The notes under the pieces were generated by a model. It did no database searches, had not been told where the DNA came from, and saw only the letters and a program-made list of their open reading frames with translations. From Acidobacteriota bacterium (GTDB lineage Bacteria > Acidobacteriota > Blastocatellia > Pyrinomonadales > Pyrinomonadaceae): a stretch of DNA of 64,000 bases. Below are positions 1-8,211 of this stretch, in pieces. The stretch covers positions 558,001 to 622,000 of the forward strand of contig CP065000.1 of the NCBI GenBank assembly GCA_016700075.1, written 5' to 3'. Position 1 is the stretch's first letter; each line of letters opens with the position of its first letter. A program made the translations under genes and the position numbers.

Positions 1-137
1 TTCCGGCCGACCAGCACGCGGGCATAGGCACCCGCACCGAGCGAGTTCTGGTATTCTTCGAACCTGATGTCCTCGATCGGATCGCGACCGTTACAGATGC
101 CGAGAACGTGATAGCCGTTTATGAATTCCTCTGCCAT
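1..137 (-). CDS. phage tail-region protein, partial (C-terminus off window)
   Basis: The minus strand reads M-A-E-E-F-I-N-G-Y-H-V-L-G-I from an ATG at 137 with no stop before the window edge, giving 45 residues. It begins one base after the stop of the upstream small membrane protein, so it continues the late operon. Position downstream of the tape measure suggests a distal tail or baseplate protein. I recognise no domain in so short a piece, so its function is unassigned. Confidence 0.6.
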   Translation of the reverse strand, partial: MAEEFINGYHVLGICNGRDPIEDIRFEEYQNSLGAGAYARVLVGR

Positions 138-138
138 T

Positions 139-444
139 TCAGTTGTTCACCGTGATCGTTTTGGTCCCGTAAACATGCCAGTTCTCGCCGTACAATTTGC
201 GAAAATAGATGTCCGTGCAACCCTCGCTGACGATGATCTGAGCGGCGGTACCCAGAGCATAGGTCTGAGCGACGGTGTTCGTTGGACAGGTCTCGACGAA
301 AACGTACGGCGGCTCGACCGGCGACGGCGTCGGGAACGGCCGCTGGCCATTCTGGCCGAAAACCGCGACCACGAACGCTGTGCCCAGGATCACCACGATC
401 GTCATCGCTAAAATGAATGCTGCAATGTCTTGGCGTTTAGTCAT
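139..444 (-). CDS. small single-pass membrane protein of the phage tail region
   Basis: 101 residues. The start at 444 is chosen because a GAGGG ribosome site lies just upstream; a longer reading to 564 would run far into the tape measure gene. Residues about 7-30 (DIAAFILAMTIVVILGTAF) form one hydrophobic segment. The rest is polar, with a Pro-rich stretch and two cysteines (CPTN, EGCTD). The gene overlaps the end of the tape measure gene by 8 bases, so translation is probably coupled. Function unknown; a secreted or membrane-anchored tail accessory protein or a lysogeny protein are both possible. Confidence 0.6.
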   Translation of the reverse strand: MTKRQDIAAFILAMTIVVILGTAFVVAVFGQNGQRPFPTPSPVEPPYVFVETCPTNTVAQTYALGTAAQIIVSEGCTDIYFRKLYGENWHVYGTKTITVNN

Positions 445-3400
445 ATTGTAAAACCCTCGCTGTGCTTTCGCGTGCCGAAAAGCTGTCGTTGTAACGGCCT
501 GACGCAGCTGAGACGATCTCGTTCGCGGCTGCACGAGCTCCGCGTTTGACCACAACGCCCTCATCGACCACGCCGAGCTGTGCGACCTGATCCTTGAGTT
601 CGTAGATCGATTCGGCCAGCGAAGCGATCAGCGACGGATCGATGCCGGAATTGACCGTGACGTTCGGCACGCTCGGCAATATCGTTCCCGACACGTTCGG
701 CACGAATACCTCAGGCCGCCGTTCGCCGACGATGTAGGCACGTCCGGCCATTACCGAACCGCCGAGTTCGCGATAGCCGCCGAAACGTCCTTTGAACTGA
801 TTTCCCGACCAAAATTCGTCGGTGACCCGATCACGATCGAGCCGCGACGACGACTGGCCGCTCGACGCTGCATAATTCCGCAGCAGCTCCTGAACCTCAT
901 GCAGTCCGACGACCGCCATGGCGTTTTTGCCCACTTGGCCTTTGCCATAGTATGCCTCGCCGATATCACGCATTGCGGTGAGCACCGAGCGGTCATTCAC
1001 CGTGATCGAATATGCAGCGGCGGCCGCTTCTTTCAGTTTCTTGATCGCATTATCGCGGCCGCTGAACAGGCCAAAGAGTGCTCCGATGCCCGCACCGATC
1101 GCGGCTCCCCACGGCCCGAACATCGCTCCGTATTGAGCACCCATTCCGCCGTACTGCAGCATCTTTCCGGCACGTCCGGGCACGAAACCGCCAACCATCG
1201 CCGCGATCGAACCGATGCCGCCCATGATGCCGGCCGCTTTCGAATCTTTGCCGGTCAGAATGTTCTTTCGCGGCCCGAACATACTTTTGAAATTGCCGAG
1301 AATGCCGCCTAAACCGCCCTGCTGTTCGTTGCCGTTCACGACATAGTAACCATCCTCGTCGATCGAGCCGGTCGGCAAACCTGCTGACGGACGATTCCCG
1401 CCGCCCGTCGGATTAAAGAACGGCGTCCCGCCGGGACCGGAACCGCCGCTGAATATCGCTCCGAGCCCGCCGCCAGACGTCGGATTGAAACCGCTCGCGA
1501 TCGGCGAACCGCCGAGCTGGACGAGGATGCGGTTCAAGATGCTGTTAGTCGTGCTGATCGAGCTGACGATCGGCTTTGCGACCGGATTGTTGGTCTGGTT
1601 TGGATCGAAACCGAGCAGCTTTGTCGCGAGCATGTCGGAAAGTCCGTCGATCATCTGCTCTTTCAAACGGTCCTGAAAACTTCGCAGCAGTCCCTTGATA
1701 TCGCCGTCGAACGCATATTTCAGCGTTGTCTTGAAAAAGTCCTTCATCTCCGCGTGCTGTTTGTTCAACGCCGTGACCGCGTCGATCTGCTGAGCGATGT
1801 TGAGCAGATTTTGCTGTTGAGCAGGATCAAGATCAGTATAATTTCGCTGGATCTGACGCAGAGTTTTCTCGTACTCGGTCAACGGCACATTGCCGCGGGT
1901 GACCGCTTCGAGCTGATCTTCGAGGCTGGTTTTAAGATCTTTGTATTGATCTTCCAGCTTTTTCAGAGCCTCGCGTTTCCTCTTTTCCGATTCGAATATC
2001 CGCTCGTTGTTGGTCAGCGTTTGCTGAGCTATCGCTTCTTCAAGCAACGCCAGTTCGTGACGCACTTCGGCCTCGCGTTCTTTGTCGCCGAGCACTTTGG
2101 CCAGATACTCCGACAGCTGTCGCTTTCGGAATTCGAGTCCATCCATCTCGAATTTATTTATCAGATCGATCAGCTGACGCTCGCCGATCGAGGTCTGCCG
2201 AAATGCCTCTTCACGCCGCCCGATCTCGGTTTTCTGGCCGGCTTCGACCAGTTCGATACGCCGACGCATCGCTGTTTCTTCGTTCTTGAGGTAGTCGGCC
2301 TGGAGACGTTTGCGGGCTTCGGCTACGGCCTTTGACGATGCGGTCTCGTGAGCTTCGGTTCGGTCAGTCAACCGCTTGACCCGCTCGTCAAACTCCTGCT
2401 TGGCAAGGAACCGCTGCTGTTGGCCCTGAATTTCGCTCATCACCTGCCGCTGCACGAGCGATTCCCATTCGGGAACGAGTTTGTTGATCTCCTCGCCGTA
2501 CCATCCCCGCAACGCTGCCCACTGCTGCTGATACTGATCGACATTCAAGTGTTCGCGAAACCCCTCGGTGATCTGTTGAAACGCCTTGTCGTATGCCGAT
2601 GCGAGCTGAGTGCCCGCCTTTTCATAGAGTGCGATCTGTGCCGCGAGTTCTGCCTTTGCGGCAGCCTCACGCTCTTTTCGCAGTCGTTCGGCCTCAGCCC
2701 GTGCGGCTTCGAGAGCTGCCATGTCGGGCATTTGTTGAGCTGGTGAGTACGGCGTTGCCGCATTCGGCGGCAAGTTGGCTCCGATCGATGTAAAGTTGCC
2801 AACGTTGTGCCGCACGACCTCAGATACACCGGCCGTCGCGACGCCCGTCAACACGCGGATCAGCAACGGATTTTCGTTGATGAACCGCAGTATGTCGCCG
2901 AGAGCGGAAATAACGCCTTTGACAAAACTACCTGTGGAATCGGCCCACGACTTGATCGTCGCTCGATTGCCGTTGAACCATGTATTGAAATCGCGCAGCA
3001 CATCCCGGACGATCGGCATCAATACGCGGCCAAACTCGTATGAGATCGCGGTGACGGCCTTTTTCGCGTCCTCGTATGCTCGGTTGAATTCGCGAGCGGC
3101 TGCGACGTTCGGACCGGACATTACTATGCCCAGCTCCTCGGCCTTGCGGATGACGGCGTCAACATCGCCGCCCATATCCTTCAGAAATGGAAGCAGCTTG
3201 TAACCCTCAGATCCGAATGCCGCAAATGCCAGTCGAGATTGTTCGATCGGCGTCGGAGCCTTTGCGATCGTTGCGAGTGCCTGTTTGAAGGCACCGTCAA
3301 CGTCATACATCGCCTTCTGCCCGTCGATGCCGAGCAGTTTCAGCTGTGCACGGGCCTCGGACGAACCGGCAGCGGCCTTTCCGATGTTTTCGCGGAAATT

Positions 3401-3928
3401 ATTGGCCGCCGACGCGATCACGTCGAACGACCGCCCCTGAGCCTCAGCCTCGGCGGTCAATGCTGAAATGGTCTGGACGGCGAGCCCGGTGCTCTCCGCC
3501 AGATTGCCCATCTCGATCGCCTGTGCTGCAAATGCCTTTACCGCATCCCAGCCGGCCTGAGCCAGCTTTATCATCGCGACAACAGCTCCGATGGCGGCGA
3601 CCGCTATGATCGCGATCGCGGCAGCCGCAGCAGCTCCGGCAGCAGGCATCGCACGAAACGCACCCGTCGCACCGGCAGATGCCTCTTGCACGCCCTCGAT
3701 CGCAGCCTCGGCCTTCTTGGCTGATGCCGGCATTTCGTTTGCCATAAATGCCGCGAGCCGCCGTTTCTGCTCCTCGCTTTCTACAGGCTTTCGCCCGCCG
3801 ATGCTGTTCCTGCGGTCGGTTGACGTAGCGGTTCGCTCGGCCGCATTTTCGAGCCGTTTTAGCGACTCCTCGGCCTTTGCGACATCTGCGTCGTCAACCC
3901 TGATCTTTAGCTGAACTGCATTAGACAT
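437..3928 (-). CDS. phage tail tape measure protein
   Basis: 1163 residues. It sets tail length and is expected to pass into the host envelope during DNA ejection. Seen directly: an N-terminal helical start rich in Glu, Lys and Arg; an Ala/Ile hydrophobic patch at about residues 95-125; long coiled-coil stretches through the middle (about 400-750); a Gly/Pro linker; a second Gly/Ala-rich hydrophobic region near 960-1010; and a C-terminal 'GRAYIVGERRPEVFVP' segment common in tape measure proteins. It directly follows the G/T-type chaperone pair, the standard siphovirus order. The length predicts a tail of roughly 170 nm by the usual rule of thumb; this is inference. Confidence 0.93.
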   Translation of the reverse strand: MSNAVQLKIRVDDADVAKAEESLKRLENAAERTATSTDRRNSIGGRKPVESEEQKRRLAAFMANEMPASAKKAEAAIEGVQEASAGATGAFRAMPAAGAAAAAAIAIIAVAAIGAVVAMIKLAQAGWDAVKAFAAQAIEMGNLAESTGLAVQTISALTAEAEAQGRSFDVIASAANNFRENIGKAAAGSSEARAQLKLLGIDGQKAMYDVDGAFKQALATIAKAPTPIEQSRLAFAAFGSEGYKLLPFLKDMGGDVDAVIRKAEELGIVMSGPNVAAAREFNRAYEDAKKAVTAISYEFGRVLMPIVRDVLRDFNTWFNGNRATIKSWADSTGSFVKGVISALGDILRFINENPLLIRVLTGVATAGVSEVVRHNVGNFTSIGANLPPNAATPYSPAQQMPDMAALEAARAEAERLRKEREAAAKAELAAQIALYEKAGTQLASAYDKAFQQITEGFREHLNVDQYQQQWAALRGWYGEEINKLVPEWESLVQRQVMSEIQGQQQRFLAKQEFDERVKRLTDRTEAHETASSKAVAEARKRLQADYLKNEETAMRRRIELVEAGQKTEIGRREEAFRQTSIGERQLIDLINKFEMDGLEFRKRQLSEYLAKVLGDKEREAEVRHELALLEEAIAQQTLTNNERIFESEKRKREALKKLEDQYKDLKTSLEDQLEAVTRGNVPLTEYEKTLRQIQRNYTDLDPAQQQNLLNIAQQIDAVTALNKQHAEMKDFFKTTLKYAFDGDIKGLLRSFQDRLKEQMIDGLSDMLATKLLGFDPNQTNNPVAKPIVSSISTTNSILNRILVQLGGSPIASGFNPTSGGGLGAIFSGGSGPGGTPFFNPTGGGNRPSAGLPTGSIDEDGYYVVNGNEQQGGLGGILGNFKSMFGPRKNILTGKDSKAAGIMGGIGSIAAMVGGFVPGRAGKMLQYGGMGAQYGAMFGPWGAAIGAGIGALFGLFSGRDNAIKKLKEAAAAAYSITVNDRSVLTAMRDIGEAYYGKGQVGKNAMAVVGLHEVQELLRNYAASSGQSSSRLDRDRVTDEFWSGNQFKGRFGGYRELGGSVMAGRAYIVGERRPEVFVPNVSGTILPSVPNVTVNSGIDPSLIASLAESIYELKDQVAQLGVVDEGVVVKRGARAAANEIVSAASGRYNDSFSARESTARVLQYD

Positions 3929-3937
3929 TTTTGGTGT

Positions 3938-4357
3938 TTATGCGTCGGACTTTCCGCTGAATCCGGCGATCATCGCCTGTATGCGAGCTTGCTGTTGGCG
4001 GTGGATAAAATCTTCGGCCTCTCGCCATTCGCGATAGAGCATCATGTCGGCGAATGAATAACAGCTCCAATCGGTCGCGAATCCGGCACGCTCCCACGCG
4101 GCGATCGCTTCGATGGAATCGACGATCGCGGATGCGTCCGGCTGGTTCTCACGATCATCACCCTCGTCCGGCGACGGCGGCGGGATGCAGTTCTTGTCGC
4201 AGCCCTCGCACGCGAGCAGCTTTTCCTCATAGCCGCCGGCCGCATTCATCCAGCGAGTGCACCCGTCGTCGCCCTCGCATCGGTGCCCGAATCCCTCTCG
4301 CGATTCGCCGGCTCTGTCAAAAACCCGCTGCCACACCGCGTCGGCTGCGGCGGCTAC
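3938..4357 (-). CDS. tail assembly chaperone, T part (made by -1 frameshift)
   Basis: This frame has no convincing start of its own. It opens upstream into the slippery tract at the end of the preceding chaperone gene. A -1 slip there gives K-K-V-A-A-A-A-D-A-V-W-Q-R-V-F-D-R and continues about 139 residues to 3938. The sequence holds four cysteines in CEG-D/CEGCDKNC, so it may bind metal. It also has a Trp/Tyr-rich segment, WERAGFATDWSCYSFADMM. It lies immediately before the tape measure, where lambda gpGT-type chaperones lie. A GTG at 4336 could allow separate initiation but has no clear ribosome site. Confidence 0.8.
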   Translation of the reverse strand, partial: VAAAADAVWQRVFDRAGESREGFGHRCEGDDGCTRWMNAAGGYEEKLLACEGCDKNCIPPPSPDEGDDRENQPDASAIVDSIEAIAAWERAGFATDWSCYSFADMMLYREWREAEDFIHRQQQARIQAMIAGFSGKSDA

Positions 4358-5043
4358 TTTTTTTCGTCAATGGCGACCGATTCCTCAAAGATATGCTGGA
4401 TCACGGCCGTCTTGAATCTGAGCGGGATCGAGCCTGCAAAGCCGCTTGTCGAGATCACCATCTCGTCGTAAAGACCGCCGAGCTTGTCCTCTTGCGGTAT
4501 GAATTCGACCTTGGCCGGCCGGTTGAGCCCACGCGTGATCTCTTTGCGAAACCGCTTTGACTGGATCTGCATGTACTTCTTTCGCCATTCGATCGACTGG
4601 GCTTTTAGCACATGAGTTTGCTGCAGAACGCCGCCGTTGAAATAGGCTTCGGTCAGATAGGTTTCGCTCGGCGTTGCGGTCAGACGTCGCACGCCGTCGC
4701 CTTTCTTTTCCGGGCGGAACACGGCAACGGCAAAGAGGTTATTGATCGTGTCGATCTTTTCATTAACGGGTACGAGCACCCGCCAGTCGTCGCCGTCGAA
4801 TTCGACATTATCCATCGACACGGCGATCTCGTCGTACAGCCGACACGTCGCCTCCATGCTTTCCTCGTCGAGGTTGTTGCTGTCGCCCTTGAGCTTGAAT
4901 TCCTTGAGCCATTGCAAATACCGTTCGTCGCTGCACGGGCGAAATGTGACGGCGGTTTCCACCTCTGCGTCACCGCTGAATACCGTGTATTCGAGGCGGT
5001 TCATGGCCTCGGAATCGTAAGTTTCTGCTCTTTCTTTTTTCAT
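4354..5043 (-). CDS. tail assembly chaperone, G part
   Basis: 229 residues, ending D-E-K-K at a slippery heptamer. The start at 5043 is preferred because an AAGGAG lies about 11 bases upstream; an ATG at 5106 would overlap the tail tube gene. It sits between tail tube and tape measure, like lambda gpG. It should coat the tape measure protein during tail assembly with its frameshifted GT form. The sequence is mixed alpha/beta and acidic, with no catalytic motif. Assignment rests on gene order and the frameshift signal, not on sequence resemblance. Confidence 0.8.
   Translation of the reverse strand: MKKERAETYDSEAMNRLEYTVFSGDAEVETAVTFRPCSDERYLQWLKEFKLKGDSNNLDEESMEATCRLYDEIAVSMDNVEFDGDDWRVLVPVNEKIDTINNLFAVAVFRPEKKGDGVRRLTATPSETYLTEAYFNGGVLQQTHVLKAQSIEWRKKYMQIQSKRFRKEITRGLNRPAKVEFIPQEDKLGGLYDEMVISTSGFAGSIPLRFKTAVIQHIFEESVAIDEKK
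4357..4364 (-). promoter_or_regulatory. programmed -1 ribosomal frameshift site (A-AAA-AAG)
   Basis: On the minus strand seven A residues and a G precede the TAG stop of the chaperone G gene, in the frame GAA-AAA-AAG-TAG. This is the canonical X-XXY-YYZ heptamer A-AAA-AAG. Slipping back one base joins the 229-codon G frame to the T frame, giving about 368 residues. Confidence 0.85.
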
Positions 5044-5105
5044 TTGGGCTGGTTCTCCTTTGCTCGAATGTCGGCGGCGTATTGTGACGCCGCCGAGCGG
5101 GTGCA

Positions 5106-6182
5106 CTATGCGGTGTAGCTGGCTACCGTGTTGATCAGTTTCACGTCAACGATCTTGTTTTGGCTGACGTTGAAGAGCTGACGCGGCGTGACGCGGACGA
5201 CCGTCATGCCGTCCTCAAAGCCGGTCTCGACCGCAGCGTATTTCGACAAATAGCTCGTGATCTCGAGGCTGTATTTGTACGAACCGCTGATCGTGCCGCC
5301 GATCCATTTCTTAACAATGCGGAACGGCGTGCGGTTGATCAGAGCTGTGTGGTGTGGGTTGTTCGCACGCATCTTGATAGTGAATTCCATCGAGAAATTC
5401 TGCCGGTCAAGCAGATGATGCGAACGGATCGCACCAAGTGCCGGATCGTTATTCTTGAACCGCGGGCATCCGAAATCGTTATCGATCAGCTGATTGTCGA
5501 TGCCGAACGAGCACGATTTCAGCTCGCACTTCTCATCGACCGGGCTTGAGCCGTCAGTGTTGGATGTGATCAGCTCAGCCTGCTTGGCAAAGAAATAGTG
5601 CTGCGTGCCCTGGATCTCGTTGACGTGCGATGCCCACGTCACACCGGACGGATCGGTCTCCTCACCGGCACCGGCCCAGTCGATCGATCCGTCGAGCTTT
5701 GCGGTTCCGCTCGATGACAGCCGCAGATTGCGGGCGACCATCGACGGCAGTTTCTTGTTGATACCGCTCGCTCCGGGCAGCAGCTGGGCAAGCAGTGAAT
5801 ACGCCGGCAGTTGTGCCGTCGCGATCACGTCGAGCGGTGCGAAAACGTGCTGATAAACGGTCGGATGACCGCCGGCGTCAGGCTGGGTCGTTGTGACGCC
5901 GCCCATCGCGGCAAGCAGATACCGCCCGATGTTCTCCGCCGAGACGTCGAATGACCACGGCCAACCGTTCGACAGCTCCTCCATCCAGCTTTCTGTCGGC
6001 TGACCAAAGCCGGTCGCATAGTCGGCATTATCACGCTCGCTCGCCGTGTGGTTCGGCAGCGTTCGTTGCTTCAGCTCCTCGCGGACGAATGAGCTTGCGG
6101 CGGCCGATGTGCCGGTCAGATAGTTCGTTTGCGGTATGCGGCTGATCGCCACGTTCAGTGCCTTGTCTGAAAAGTTTCCCAT
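5106..6182 (-). CDS. major tail tube protein
   Basis: 358 residues, starting MGNFSDKALNVAI. It lies directly upstream of the chaperone pair and downstream of the connector and terminator genes, where the tail tube gene is expected. No tail-sheath gene is present, which supports a long non-contractile tail. The sequence is beta-rich with many Gly/Ser/Thr loops and no enzyme motifs, consistent with the tube fold. It is longer than lambda gpV (246) and may carry an extra surface domain. Identification is mainly positional. Confidence 0.75.
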   Translation of the reverse strand: MGNFSDKALNVAISRIPQTNYLTGTSAAASSFVREELKQRTLPNHTASERDNADYATGFGQPTESWMEELSNGWPWSFDVSAENIGRYLLAAMGGVTTTQPDAGGHPTVYQHVFAPLDVIATAQLPAYSLLAQLLPGASGINKKLPSMVARNLRLSSSGTAKLDGSIDWAGAGEETDPSGVTWASHVNEIQGTQHYFFAKQAELITSNTDGSSPVDEKCELKSCSFGIDNQLIDNDFGCPRFKNNDPALGAIRSHHLLDRQNFSMEFTIKMRANNPHHTALINRTPFRIVKKWIGGTISGSYKYSLEITSYLSKYAAVETGFEDGMTVVRVTPRQLFNVSQNKIVDVKLINTVASYTA

Positions 6183-6184
6183 GA

Positions 6185-6472
6185 TTATTCACTCTCTCCT
6201 TCTGTGACGTTATCAGCTGCAGCCGTCGGTTCGTCGGTCACAACGGTCTTCGGTTCCGGCGTTTTTGCAGCCGGTGTTTTCTTTTGCGGTGCCGGCGTTC
6301 GCGGTGAGATCCGCTTAGTCGCCGAACGGAACAGGTTCATCGCGAGCAGGACCATGCGGAAACGAGGATCCTCGACGGCCTTTGCCGCGCCCGGCCTGAA
6401 ACTGACGCGAAATTCACCGACCGCTACCTCGATCGGAGCCTTGCCGGTGTACTGTACAAATTTGCTTTCCAT
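6185..6472 (-). CDS. small phage structural protein, unknown
   Basis: 95 residues. The start MESKFVQYTG at 6472 has AAGGAG nine bases upstream and avoids overlap with the preceding gene. The first about 55 residues look folded (short beta strands, RFRMVLLAMNLF). The C-terminal 40 are a Pro/Ala/Thr/Lys-rich, then acidic, disordered tail. It is two bases upstream of the tail tube gene and is probably translated with it. Possibly a tube-associated or head-tail accessory protein; function not recognised. Confidence 0.7.
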   Translation of the reverse strand: MESKFVQYTGKAPIEVAVGEFRVSFRPGAAKAVEDPRFRMVLLAMNLFRSATKRISPRTPAPQKKTPAAKTPEPKTVVTDEPTAAADNVTEGESE

Positions 6473-6482
6473 AAACTTCTCC

Positions 6483-6935
6483 TTAGCTCGGGTTGACCAC
6501 AAGCGGTATCAGTGCCACCGCATAGGCATTGCCGTCAATCGTGTCGTATGATCGCGGGCTCGGCTCAACGCGGACGTCGCAGACGCGGCCGCCGAGCGAA
6601 CAGTCCGCAAAGATCAGATCGATCACTGCGGATTGAATGTCAAAAACCCTTTTCAGAGCATCCTGCCGCTCTTTCAGATTCGCCGTCTTGACCCGCGAAT
6701 AGCAGACCAGCTGAACCTCAGCATCCCACTCTTTCAGATCCGTGCCGTTCGTCGGCGAGAACGTCGAAATGCAGTCTGAGATACGCACCCCGTCGGGCTT
6801 CGCCTTGTCCATCGATCGGTAAACCGTGTCGTGAATATCCAGCGACGCCAGCGGTTCGATGTCATCGTCGATCGCTGCCTCGACCGCGTCGGACAGGAAA
6901 TCGAATAACGCTACTTCAACGGGTGAAACGCTCAT
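6483..6935 (-). CDS. putative tail terminator/completion protein
   Basis: 150 residues, with its start overlapping the stop of the upstream HK97 gp10-like gene by 4 bases (ATGA type). It has a helical start (VALFDFLSDAVEAAIDDD) followed by strands and a DAEVQLVCYSRV core, resembling the alpha/beta layout of lambda gpU-like terminators. It lies between the gp10-like gene and the tail tube genes, where terminators usually lie. Assignment is by position and general fold impression only. Confidence 0.55.
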   Translation of the reverse strand: MSVSPVEVALFDFLSDAVEAAIDDDIEPLASLDIHDTVYRSMDKAKPDGVRISDCISTFSPTNGTDLKEWDAEVQLVCYSRVKTANLKERQDALKRVFDIQSAVIDLIFADCSLGGRVCDVRVEPSPRSYDTIDGNAYAVALIPLVVNPS

Positions 6936-7483
6936 CCAAGTAATGCCCTCATTTGTGCCTCAGCGATCTTGACCGCTTCGCTTTGCAGCGTATCGGCCGC
7001 ACGCTGATCGAACGGATTCGGCCTCTGCCGTTTTCGGCTCTTTCGGACAATGTAAACTTGCCCGCCGACCATCAGATAGCCGCCCTTTTCAGGCTTTGAC
7101 GAGATCGGTATCAGCATCGGTTTTAGCATCGACGGTCCCGCTTTGTTGCCTCGTGCGACCGTTTCGGCGTAATTGAACGCCGGCTGCGGTTTCAGGCTGA
7201 CGGTCCGTTTCTTTTTCCCGTCGCTGCCGTAAACCTCGGCAACGCGGCGGCCCGTCATCCCTGACCTTGCCGAAACCGTCAGCACCGCTTCCATCGCATC
7301 GTAATCAACCTCTGCCGGTGCGACGCCTTGTTTGAGGTTTCCGGTTTCGACCGGAACTTCGCGGCGAAGCAGCTGGTAGCCGCGTTCGGCCAGTCGTCCC
7401 AGCACGCGGCGTTTGTATCGGTCGATCTCGGCACCGAGTTTTGCCAGATCATCGTCGAGGACTTCGATCGAAACGTTAGGCAT
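6932..7483 (-). CDS. HK97 gp10-like head-tail/tail completion protein
   Basis: 183 residues. The motif LLRREVPVETGNLKQGV at about residues 38-54 is the signature of the HK97 gp10-like family (typically PVDTGNLRRS). Members join or complete the head-tail interface in siphoviruses. The C-terminal half is strongly basic (VRKSRKRQRPNPFDQRA). It overlaps both neighbouring genes by a few bases, consistent with a tightly coupled connector cluster. Confidence 0.75.
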   Translation of the reverse strand: MPNVSIEVLDDDLAKLGAEIDRYKRRVLGRLAERGYQLLRREVPVETGNLKQGVAPAEVDYDAMEAVLTVSARSGMTGRRVAEVYGSDGKKKRTVSLKPQPAFNYAETVARGNKAGPSMLKPMLIPISSKPEKGGYLMVGGQVYIVRKSRKRQRPNPFDQRAADTLQSEAVKIAEAQMRALLG

Positions 7484-7892
7484 AGACGCCCTCCATTCCG
7501 CCGTCGATCGTTTCGACGGTGTACGACATCGCGATCGAGCGGGCGAATTCCAGATACTGTTCAGCGACGGCCATCGTGTCGGCCGGCGTCAGATACTTTC
7601 GCATCTCTTTGCCCTCAGCCGACGCAGCCGTTGCGACGATGCCTTTGACCGAGAGCGGCGTATTCAGCCCGAGTATCGCGAAGTGCATAGCCAGATGAGC
7701 CTCTGCATTTGCCAGGATCTCTGCACGTACTTCGTCGCTCGGCGTGTCATCGGCCGCATCATCGTAAGCCTCGTCGCCCACCCACTCACGCAGACGACGA
7801 GAGGCAGACGCGATCGCCGGATCAAGACGCGTGTCTGTGATCTCGCTGTCAATGTCAAATCGCTCTCGTAACTCGTCTGCGTCGATGATCAT
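7476..7892 (-). CDS. putative head-tail adaptor (gp6-like connector)
   Basis: 138 residues, mostly helical, opening MIIDADELRERFDIDSEI and containing LNTPLSVKGIVATAASAEGKEMRKYLT. Small helical proteins placed between the capsid and gp10-like genes are commonly gp6/gp15-like adaptors that dock on the portal. It overlaps the gp10-like gene by 8 bases. No direct family motif was recognised, so the name rests on size, helicity and position. Confidence 0.55.
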   Translation of the reverse strand: MIIDADELRERFDIDSEITDTRLDPAIASASRRLREWVGDEAYDDAADDTPSDEVRAEILANAEAHLAMHFAILGLNTPLSVKGIVATAASAEGKEMRKYLTPADTMAVAEQYLEFARSIAMSYTVETIDGGMEGVYA

Positions 7893-7895
7893 TTG

Positions 7896-8135
7896 CTATT
7901 TACGTTTCGCGGCAGAGCCTTTTGACGACGTGGAATTGTCCTTCTTGATCGGGCGGCCGTCGACGACCAACAAATTGCCTGACATCAGTGCCTGATGCGT
8001 TCGCTCGCCGATAGGCTCTTCAAGTTTCTTCCGCGCATCACGCGACAGGTCGAACCCTGTGATCGGATCGGTGAATCCGGCTTCTTTATCTCTCAGTTCG
8101 ACAGTGTCGCCGACGCTGTATTCTGCGTTGTTCAT
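7896..8135 (-). CDS. small phage head-region protein, unknown
   Basis: 79 residues. The start MNNAEYSVGDTVEL at 8135 has a GGAGAG site just upstream; the longer reading to 8201 would run through two hairpins. It has a short beta-like N-terminus, a basic helix and a Ser/Lys-rich tail (SSKGSAAKRK). It lies between the major capsid gene and the head-tail adaptor. Possible roles include a head-joining or minor decoration protein; not recognised. Confidence 0.6.
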   Translation of the reverse strand: MNNAEYSVGDTVELRDKEAGFTDPITGFDLSRDARKKLEEPIGERTHQALMSGNLLVVDGRPIKKDNSTSSKGSAAKRK

Positions 8136-8149
8136 AGTCTCTCCAAAGT

Positions 8150-8177
8150 GGAGAGGTGCCGCCGTGGACACCTCTCC
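8150..8177 (-). terminator. stem-loop downstream of major capsid gene
   Basis: Perfect 9-bp inverted repeat GGAGAGGTG/CACCTCTCC with a 10-base loop, in the 76-base gap after the capsid stop. There is no long T tract, so it may stabilise or process the capsid mRNA rather than end it. The right arm side overlaps the ribosome-site region of the next gene's leader. Confidence 0.55.
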
Positions 8178-8184
8178 GGTCCCG

Positions 8185-8205
8185 TCAGTTGACCGGGTCA
8201 ACTGA
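8185..8205 (-). repeat. GTTGAC-N3-GTCAAC palindrome after capsid gene
   Basis: A perfect 9-bp inverted repeat with a 3-base loop, seven bases past the capsid stop codon region. It sits beside a second hairpin (8150-8177). The core GTTGAC-N3-GTCAAC recurs at 32134-32148 near the presumed phage end. Confidence 0.55.
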
Positions 8206-8211
8206 TGCCGA

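Noticed and set aside
1754..2746. Long plus-strand open frames inside the tape measure gene
   Set aside because: They mirror codon bias of the minus-strand gene, lack ribosome sites and resemble no family.
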